Under the pieces are notes generated by a model. That model was not told where the DNA came from and made no database searches. It was given only the letters and a program-made list of their open reading frames with translations. From NCBI RefSeq assembly GCF_002920915.1, contig NZ_PQVF01000010.1:1-64000 (forward strand): a DNA stretch of 64,000 bases, written 5' to 3'. Shown here in pieces: positions 58,694 through 64,000 of the stretch. Both the position numbers and the translations under genes were made by a program. Each line of letters begins with the position of its first letter. The stretch's first letter is position 1. This DNA is from Solitalea longa. GTDB taxonomy: Bacteria > Bacteroidota > Bacteroidia > Sphingobacteriales > Sphingobacteriaceae.

Positions 58694-60106
58694 TTAAATC
58701 TCTTCGGCTAATTCGATGGCTTTTTTTAAGGCGGCCATCTTGTTGTAAACCTCCTGACGCTCGCTGGTTAATACTGAGTCGGCTACAACACCGGCTGCAG
58801 CTTGATAATTTAAGGTGTTGCTTTTACTCATAAAAGTACGGATCATAATGGCATGATTAAACTCGCCATTAAAGCCTAAAAAGCCAATGGCTCCACTGTA
58901 AAATCCACGTGATCCATGCTCATATTCATCGATCAACTGCATGGCCCGGTATTTAGGTGCACCTGATAATGTACCAGCTGGGAATGTGTCAGCCACTACT
59001 TTTAAAGGTTCGGTTTCGGGTTTTAGTTTTCCGGTAACTGCCGATACAAGGTGAATGACATGTGAGTAATACTGAATTTCGCAGAAGCGATCTACTTTAA
59101 CCCGGTCGCAATGGCGACTTAAGTCGTTTCTTGCCAAATCAACCAGCATTACGTGTTCAGCGTTTTCTTTAGGGTCATTTTTTAGTTTTTCCGCTAATTC
59201 AGCATCAGCAGCATCATCACCGGTTCTTCTAAAAGTTCCGGCAATTGGATGGATCGAGGCTACACCGTTTTTAATCCCTAATTGAATTTCGGGGGAAGAA
59301 CCAAATAGTTTAAAATTCCCATAATCAAAATAGAATAAATAGGGTGATGGGTTGATAGAGCGCAAGGCGCGGTATACATTAAAATCATCTCCCTGAAACT
59401 CCTGAGAAAAACTTCTAGAGATTTGAATCTGAAATATATCTCCCCGAAACACATTTTTCTGAGCCTTTTCTAACACTTTCAAGAATTCTTCATCGGTGAA
59501 ATTGGATGTTTCGTGATTTAGGGCCTTGAAATGGTATTGTGGGAAATCTTTATTTCTGATCAGGTATTCTACTCGTTCAATTGTGGTATTACTTTGATGA
59601 TCGGCGTAATTATGATTGAAAATATACAGCTCGTTCTTAAAGTGATTGATTGCGATAACTGTTTGATAAACATGGTAAAGCAATTCGGGGGTTTCTCGTT
59701 CAGGACGTTTGGTGTTATGAAGTTTAATGTCTTCGAAATGTTCAATCATTTCGTAGTTAAAATAGCCAAACAAACCATTGGTTATAAAATTGAACGAAAA
59801 ATTATCATCATACTCAAAGCGTTTGCAAAACGAGGCGAGGCGATCCGTAATATTTTCTTCTACAGCAATGAGCTTTGAGGTTGATCCATCCGGAAATGAT
59901 TCGGTATAAATACCATTCTCAATTTTAACTTCCGCCACCGGGTTACAGCAGATATACGACATACTGTTTTGGCGTGTATGATAATCGGAGCTTTCGAGCA
60001 ATAAACTGTTTGGAAATTCATCGCGCAAACGAAGGTAAATGCTCACAGGGGTGGCTGTGTCGGCCAGTAGTTTTTTAAATGTTGTTTCAGACTTAAATGT
60101 TTTCAT
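58694..60106 (-). CDS. trpE: Anthranilate synthase component I
   Basis: Converts chorismate to anthranilate using ammonia from TrpG. The 470 residues comprise an N-terminal domain with the feedback-site element LLESSD (tryptophan-binding LLES) and the chorismate-binding domain with IQISRSFSQEFQG, PSPYLFYFDYGNFKLFGSSPE, HPIAGTFRRTGDD, NAEHVMLVDLARNDLSR, FPAGTLSGAPKYRAMQLI and GFLGFNGEFNHAIMIRT. First structural gene of the trp operon. A leader peptide with two Trp codons and a terminator lie upstream, so it is probably controlled by attenuation in addition to feedback inhibition. Confidence 0.97.
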   Translation of the reverse strand: MKTFKSETTFKKLLADTATPVSIYLRLRDEFPNSLLLESSDYHTRQNSMSYICCNPVAEVKIENGIYTESFPDGSTSKLIAVEENITDRLASFCKRFEYDDNFSFNFITNGLFGYFNYEMIEHFEDIKLHNTKRPERETPELLYHVYQTVIAINHFKNELYIFNHNYADHQSNTTIERVEYLIRNKDFPQYHFKALNHETSNFTDEEFLKVLEKAQKNVFRGDIFQIQISRSFSQEFQGDDFNVYRALRSINPSPYLFYFDYGNFKLFGSSPEIQLGIKNGVASIHPIAGTFRRTGDDAADAELAEKLKNDPKENAEHVMLVDLARNDLSRHCDRVKVDRFCEIQYYSHVIHLVSAVTGKLKPETEPLKVVADTFPAGTLSGAPKYRAMQLIDEYEHGSRGFYSGAIGFLGFNGEFNHAIMIRTFMSKSNTLNYQAAAGVVADSVLTSERQEVYNKMAALKKAIELAEEI

Positions 60107-60164
60107 TGCTCATTTTCATTTTTAACTGTTCATGCTTGTCTTCAGGTGTTTGCGGATAGAGCAT

Positions 60165-60194
60165 AAAAAAAGCTTGCCGCAGTGCGACAAGCTT
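60165..60194 (-). terminator. trpL: Attenuator terminator upstream of trpE
   Basis: On the minus strand AAGCTTGTCGC (60194-60184) pairs with GCGGCAAGCTT (60180-60170) through a three-base loop with one U-G pair, directly followed by a seven-U tract. It lies 58 bases before the trpE start. Its left arm contains GTCGCA, which can instead pair with the TGCGAC of the upstream hairpin. Confidence 0.85.
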
Positions 60195-60232
60195 CATAAA
60201 ATCTTTTTCAGGGTTATTCGGTAAACACAAAA

Positions 60233-60260
60233 TATAAAGCCAGGTCGCAATTAGTTATTG
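60233..60260 (-). promoter_or_regulatory. trpL: Pause/antiterminator hairpin of the trp leader
   Basis: GTTGCAAT and ATTGCGAC (both minus strand, about 60262-60240) can pair over eight bases around the leader-peptide stop. The second arm can alternatively pair with GTCGCA in the terminator. This gives the 1:2, 2:3, 3:4 logic of attenuation. Confidence 0.6.
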
Positions 60261-60301
60261 CAACGCCACCAGGCAAAAATATTTGTGTTTTTATTGTTCA
60301 T
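60251..60301 (-). CDS. trpL: trp operon leader peptide
   Basis: A 16-codon ORF on the minus strand encodes MNNKNTNIFAWWRCNN and ends in TAA. Two adjacent Trp codons (60266-60271) sit near its end, about 70 bases before the terminator stem, the geometry used in trp leaders where ribosome stalling at Trp codons decides between antiterminator and terminator. A TTTG-N20-CATTTTTG promoter-like pair (60338-60307) puts the transcription start almost at the ATG, so the message may be nearly leaderless. Confidence 0.82.
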   Translation of the reverse strand: MNNKNTNIFAWWRCNN

Positions 60302-60306
60302 GATTT

Positions 60307-60338
60307 CAAAAATGGAAAACGCAATTCAGCTTTCCAAA
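60307..60338 (-). promoter_or_regulatory. Likely promoter of the trp operon
   Basis: On the minus strand TTTG (60338-60335), a 20-base spacer and CATTTTTG (60314-60307), one mismatch from TAnnTTTG. It lies between the stop of the upstream gene and the leader peptide. Confidence 0.5.
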
Positions 60339-60344
60339 TAAAAT

Positions 60345-60788
60345 TTAAAATAACTTGGTGATAATGTTATACGGAGCAGCTGCTAAGCTCACCAAAATCA
60401 GCAATAACCCAAGGCCATAGAACACTGCAATTTTCTTATGCTTCTCAAATCCGATCTCTAACCGTTTCGCTTTTGAGTAGCCAATGGTAATCAAAACAAT
60501 GGCAATTATCATCATTAATGCATGCTCAACGGTGAAGTAACGAATTACAGCATCTTTCATTGTGTTGGCTCCAAACTGAACTTTCGGACTAACGAAATAC
60601 ATTACAAAACCAATAACCATTTGAAGGTGAACAGAGATCAGCGTAAATAGATTAACCTTACGGTTGCCTTCGGTATAAAGTTTACTGCTATTGTTCCATG
60701 CACTAACGGCTTTAACTACAGAAATAATCAGTAGAATTAGCGCGATCCAGCGCAAAAAAGAATGAAGATGTAAAAGTCCTGTGTACAT
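60345..60788 (-). CDS. Small four-helix membrane protein (cytochrome b-like)
   Basis: A 147-residue inner-membrane protein with four predicted helices. The start is placed at the ATG 60788 (MYTGLLHLHSFLRWIALILL) because the alternative TTG at 60812 lies inside a promoter element. His residues at or in the helices (HLHSFLRW, SVHLQMVIGF, VEHALMMI) could coordinate haem, and similar Bacteroidota proteins are sometimes annotated as cytochrome B; I cannot confirm haem binding by eye. It is monocistronic by position, just upstream of the trp leader. Confidence 0.72.
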   Translation of the reverse strand: MYTGLLHLHSFLRWIALILLIISVVKAVSAWNNSSKLYTEGNRKVNLFTLISVHLQMVIGFVMYFVSPKVQFGANTMKDAVIRYFTVEHALMMIIAIVLITIGYSKAKRLEIGFEKHKKIAVFYGLGLLLILVSLAAAPYNIITKLF

Positions 60789-60809
60789 ACTTGTTATTTT
60801 TTTTGTTGC

Positions 60810-60817
60810 CAAATATA
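60810..60817 (-). promoter_or_regulatory. -7 element of the four-helix membrane protein gene
   Basis: The minus strand reads TATATTTG (TAnnTTTG), about 22 bases before the ATG at 60788. It decides the start choice. Confidence 0.5.
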
Positions 60818-60825
60818 CGGTTTAG

Positions 60826-60976
60826 AATGAGAGATTAACAGAATGAGAGAGTGAGGGAATGAAAGAATTGTTATACGGTTAAACTGTTAAATAGATAGAA
60901 AACTATGTAATATTTTATTTCTTCATTCTATCATTCCTTCATTCAATCCTTAATTTATTATTCATTCCTCCACTCT
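60826..60976. repeat. GAATGA-type simple repeats in inverted arrangement
   Basis: A purine-rich stretch with reiterated GAATGAGAG/GAATGAAAG (60826-60870) faces a pyrimidine-rich stretch with CATTCTATCATTCCTTCATTC (about 60923-60975). The two can form a long imperfect hairpin in the gap between divergent genes. Otherwise the gap contains no gene. Confidence 0.6.
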
Positions 60977-61064
60977 TATATCGGCACGTATCTGAAAAGT
61001 GACAATCGCTAAGTCCAAATATTGTGTTGCTAATATTTACTTTAGGTTACATAAAAAATGTTAT

Positions 61065-64000
61065 ATGAAGAAAAGTTTACTATTTACACTTTTTCTGGTG
61101 AGTGGTTTTGGGGCTTATGCCCAGGAAACCTTTCCCGTTAATGGTGTTCACGACAAACGACCGGATCTATATGTATTTACTCATGCCACAATTGTAGTAA
61201 ATGCTGAAACCGTTTTGCAGAATGCAACAATGGTGATTCGGGATAAGAAAATTGAATCGGTTGGGACCGCGGTACAAATACCACAAGGGGCCGTTGTTAC
61301 CGATTTAAAAGGCAAGTTTATTTATCCGGCATTTATTGATGCTTTTACCTCATACGGGTTGCCCGAAATAAAAGTGGGAGGGCGCAACTTTAGAGCAACA
61401 CCACAGTTTTTATCAAACAAAAAGGGAGCCTATAATTGGAATGAAGCAATTGTTCCTGAGTACGATGCAACGAAGTATTTTCAAGTTGACGAAAAAAAGG
61501 CGAATGATCTGCGAAAGCTTGGCTTTGGGTCAGTAAATGTTGTCAATCGCGATGGAATTGCCCGGGGAGCATCTGCTTTGGTAAATCTTGCCAATGGAAA
61601 AGAGAATGAAGCAATGCTAAGCGGACAAGCATCTTCTAATTATTCCTTTAACAAAGGAACTTCTTCGCAAGACTATCCAAGTGCACTAATGGGTTGTATA
61701 GCCTTGCTTCGTCAAACCTATTACGATGCTCGCTGGTACAAGGCAAATAATGGTAAAGTTGAATACAACATTTCATTAGATGAATTGAATAAACAGCAAA
61801 GTATTCCGCAGGTATTTGAAGTGGATAATGTACTAGATATTCTTAGAGCCGATAAAATAGGTGATGAGTTTGGTGTTCAGTACATTTTTAAATCAGGTGG
61901 AGATGAATACAAACGGTTGGATAAAGTGAAAGCAACTAACGGAGCGCTAATTGTGCCCTTAAACTTTCCAAAACCTTATGAGGTTGAAGATCCTTATGAA
62001 GCGATGCAGATCAATCTTTCGCAGCTCAAAAATTGGGAACTTGCACCTACCAACCCTGCACAGCTTGAAAAGGCAGGGATAAAATTCGCTATAACTTCTG
62101 CAGATGGACAAGATTTTTGGGACAACCTACGTAAAGCAATTGAGTTTGGGTTAAGTGAAAAACAGGCTTTGAAATCACTAACACAAGTGCCTGCTGAACT
62201 GCTAAAGGTTGATGATAAAGTAGGAAGCCTAAAAGCTGGAATGTATGCAAACTTTATTATTACATCTAGCGACCTGTTTAAAAAGGATAATTTGATTTTA
62301 GAGAATTGGGTTCAGGGACAGCGATTGGTCGTTACTGATGCTGGTCAAGCCGATTTGCGTGGCGTGTATGATCTTAAAATTGAAGGCGTACCATTGATCA
62401 AGCTAACTATCAACGGCAAAAACGCTTTCACCAATGAATACAGTGTTCAGGCAGATACAGTAAAAGCCAAGCCAGCTATTTCACGTTTAAATGATATGGT
62501 GAATCTCAATTTCACTTTAAAAAATGTACTTAAAGGAAATGTTGCTTTGTCGGGTTATATTTCCGGTAAAGAACCATTGCAGCTAAAGGGAACGGCGGTT
62601 TTGTCAGATGGTAATTCCGTTGCATGGGTTGCTGATTGGAAAGAGGCTGCCAAAGACGTTCAGAAAAAAGATGAAACGAAATCTGATCTGTCGTCAGGCA
62701 CAGTAACCTATCCATTTATTGCTTTTGGCTTTAAAGATCAACCAAAGGCTGAAAAAATACTGATTAAAAATACTACAGTATGGACCAACGAAAAAGATGG
62801 GAAACTGGAAAATACAGATGTGTTGATTGATGCGGGAAAGATCATTCAGATCGGCAAAAAGCTTTCTGTTGCCGGAGCAAAGGAAATTGATGGTACAGGT
62901 AAGCATTTAACTGCAGGTATTATTGATGAACACTCGCATATTGCCATTTCAAGGGGGGTAAATGAGAGTGCCCAATCAGTAACTTCAGAGGTAAGAATCG
63001 GAGATGTGATCAATTCCGAAGATATCAATATCTACCGTCAATTAGCAGGAGGAGTAACAAGCTCACATCTTTTGCATGGTTCGGCAAACGCTATTGGTGG
63101 CCAAACTCAATTAATTAAACTTCGGTGGGGTAAATCGCCGGAAGAATTGAAGTTTGAGAATAGTGATGGCTTTATAAAGTTTGCTTTAGGCGAAAATGTG
63201 AAACAGTCAAACTGGGGTGAAAATCAACGAACACGTTTTCCTCAAACGCGTATGGGTGTTGAACAAGTGCTTGTAGATGCATTTCAAAGAGCGAAAGAGT
63301 ATCAGAAACAACAGGATAGCTTTAATAAATCAAAGGCAGGGCTTGCCCCTCGTAAGGATCTGGAATTAGATGCTTTAGTTGAGATCTTAAACAAAAAGCG
63401 TTTTATCACCTGTCACTCCTATGTTCAGTCGGAAATTAATATGCTGATGCATGTGGCCGATTCAATGGGTTTTAAGGTGAATACCTTTACGCATATTTTG
63501 GAAGGTTATAAAGTGGCCGACAAAATGAAGGCTCACGGTGCAGCGGGTTCTACTTTCTCCGACTGGTGGGCTTATAAAATGGAAGTGAAAGATGCTATTC
63601 CGTATAACGGTGCCATAATGCATAGCACGGGTTTATTGGTAGCGTTTAACTCGGATGATGCTGAAATGGCCCGTCGTTTAAATCAGGAGGCAGCCAAAGC
63701 CGTTAAATATGGAAATGTTTCGGAAGAAGAAGCCTGGAAATTTGTTACGCTAAATCCGGCTAAGATGCTGCATATTGATAATAGGGTAGGAAGTATTAAA
63801 GTAGGTAAAGATGCCGATGTGGTATTGTGGAGCAATAATCCACTTTCGGTTTATGCCAAAGCCGAGAAAACGATCGTTGACGGTATTGTTTATTTTGATA
63901 TCGAGCAGGATAAGCAAATGCAAGCTGATGTTAAGGCGGAACGCGCTCGTTTAATTCAAAAGATGATCGACGCAAAAACAAAAGGAGAGAAGACACAAAA
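61065..64000 (+). CDS. Exported two-module amidohydrolase, partial at 3' end
   Basis: A large secreted metallo-dependent hydrolase whose frame is open to the window end (978 codons seen). A signal peptide covers about 1-19 (LFLVSGFGAYAQE). The protein holds two amidohydrolase modules. In the N-terminal one (about 25-440) the metal motif is degraded (IYPAFIDAFTSYG has no HxH). The second begins with a beta-sandwich part near 560 and carries GIIDEHSHIAIS (Asp621, His623, His625), GGVTSSHLLHGSANAIGGQ, ITCHSYVQSEINML, TFTHILEG and FNSDDAEMARRL, resembling imidazolonepropionase-like amidohydrolases. Only the second module is expected to be active. The substrate is unknown; an N-acyl or dipeptide compound is possible. 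A paralogous amidohydrolase gene often follows in this phylum. Confidence 0.9.
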   Translation, partial: MKKSLLFTLFLVSGFGAYAQETFPVNGVHDKRPDLYVFTHATIVVNAETVLQNATMVIRDKKIESVGTAVQIPQGAVVTDLKGKFIYPAFIDAFTSYGLPEIKVGGRNFRATPQFLSNKKGAYNWNEAIVPEYDATKYFQVDEKKANDLRKLGFGSVNVVNRDGIARGASALVNLANGKENEAMLSGQASSNYSFNKGTSSQDYPSALMGCIALLRQTYYDARWYKANNGKVEYNISLDELNKQQSIPQVFEVDNVLDILRADKIGDEFGVQYIFKSGGDEYKRLDKVKATNGALIVPLNFPKPYEVEDPYEAMQINLSQLKNWELAPTNPAQLEKAGIKFAITSADGQDFWDNLRKAIEFGLSEKQALKSLTQVPAELLKVDDKVGSLKAGMYANFIITSSDLFKKDNLILENWVQGQRLVVTDAGQADLRGVYDLKIEGVPLIKLTINGKNAFTNEYSVQADTVKAKPAISRLNDMVNLNFTLKNVLKGNVALSGYISGKEPLQLKGTAVLSDGNSVAWVADWKEAAKDVQKKDETKSDLSSGTVTYPFIAFGFKDQPKAEKILIKNTTVWTNEKDGKLENTDVLIDAGKIIQIGKKLSVAGAKEIDGTGKHLTAGIIDEHSHIAISRGVNESAQSVTSEVRIGDVINSEDINIYRQLAGGVTSSHLLHGSANAIGGQTQLIKLRWGKSPEELKFENSDGFIKFALGENVKQSNWGENQRTRFPQTRMGVEQVLVDAFQRAKEYQKQQDSFNKSKAGLAPRKDLELDALVEILNKKRFITCHSYVQSEINMLMHVADSMGFKVNTFTHILEGYKVADKMKAHGAAGSTFSDWWAYKMEVKDAIPYNGAIMHSTGLLVAFNSDDAEMARRLNQEAAKAVKYGNVSEEEAWKFVTLNPAKMLHIDNRVGSIKVGKDADVVLWSNNPLSVYAKAEKTIVDGIVYFDIEQDKQMQADVKAERARLIQKMIDAKTKGEKTQ

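Noticed and set aside
60789-60812. TTG start of the four-helix membrane protein
   Set aside because: The TTG is part of a TATATTTG promoter element and the extension is polar; the ATG at 60788 starts the conserved part.
1-64000. Search for tRNA, rRNA, CRISPR arrays, transposases, integrases and known defence systems
   Set aside because: No cloverleaf, repeat-spacer array or signature protein was seen; the toxin-antitoxin remnants are the only defence-like genes, and apart from hicB both are damaged.

Overview
The window is chromosomal DNA from a member of the Bacteroidota, most likely the Sphingobacteriales (Pedobacter/Solitalea-like). The evidence is a type IX secretion C-terminal sorting domain, promoters of the TTTG-N19-TAnnTTTGC type, an almost complete lack of Shine-Dalgarno sequences, and many families typical of the phylum: a DUF6728-like small protein, a propeller histidine kinase, M28/M1 peptidases, MeaB and an OmpA protein with a TSP3 linker. 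I see no tRNA, rRNA, CRISPR array, phage gene, transposase or replication origin.

Layout. 1-4.6 kb: the 3' end of a giant T9SS adhesin, panD, a YbhN-type membrane protein and an acyl-CoA dehydrogenase. 4.8-8.3 kb: two lipoproteins, a TlpA-type thioredoxin and an M1 aminopeptidase. 8.4-13.6 kb: the rimP-nusA-infB operon with a near-consensus promoter and a leader hairpin. 13.7-22.6 kb: a surface-glycan block with a DUF268 methyltransferase-like protein, a GT11 fucosyltransferase, several GT2 enzymes, a GT2-GT4 fusion and an MsbA-like exporter. 22.8-34.2 kb: housekeeping and envelope genes (meaB, M24 peptidase, ompA-like, ridA, rarD-like, recG, M28 peptidase, MFS exporter, DUF4136-like). 34.5-38.0 kb: a two-component pair. 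38.2-41.0 kb: an ABC exporter and an AraC regulator.

41.1-45.7 kb is a compact minus-strand sulfur cluster. In transcription order it holds TauE/SafE permease, an unannotated 43-aa membrane protein, thioredoxin, a TPMT-type thiol methyltransferase, an MBL-rhodanese-rhodanese persulfide dioxygenase-like protein, and two YeeE/YedE halves. The genes fit uptake, oxidation, transfer, methylation and export of reduced sulfur. 45.9-50.8 kb carries translation genes: frr, pyrH and the rplM-rpsI-rpsB-tsf operon with a strong promoter. 51-55.4 kb holds an amine oxidase, an aminotransferase, an unknown conserved protein and a RsmI-like methyltransferase. 55.9-60.3 kb holds hflX and a partial trp operon (trpE-trpG-trpC). 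The window closes with a small four-helix membrane protein and a large two-module amidohydrolase that runs off the end.

The most interesting signals are not whole novel systems. (1) A complete transcription-attenuation region precedes trpE: a 16-residue leader peptide with tandem Trp codons, competing hairpins and an intrinsic terminator. (2) Two toxin-antitoxin modules are decaying in different ways: yefM-yoeB has a frameshifted antitoxin and an R65H active-site change in the toxin, and hicBA has a hicA that lost its catalytic Ser-His segment, its frame and gained a stop. (3) Two tiny membrane-protein genes are easily missed, one coupled by ATGA overlap inside the sulfur operon. (4) Several intergenic repeats occur, one of which supplies the C-terminal tail of a protein.
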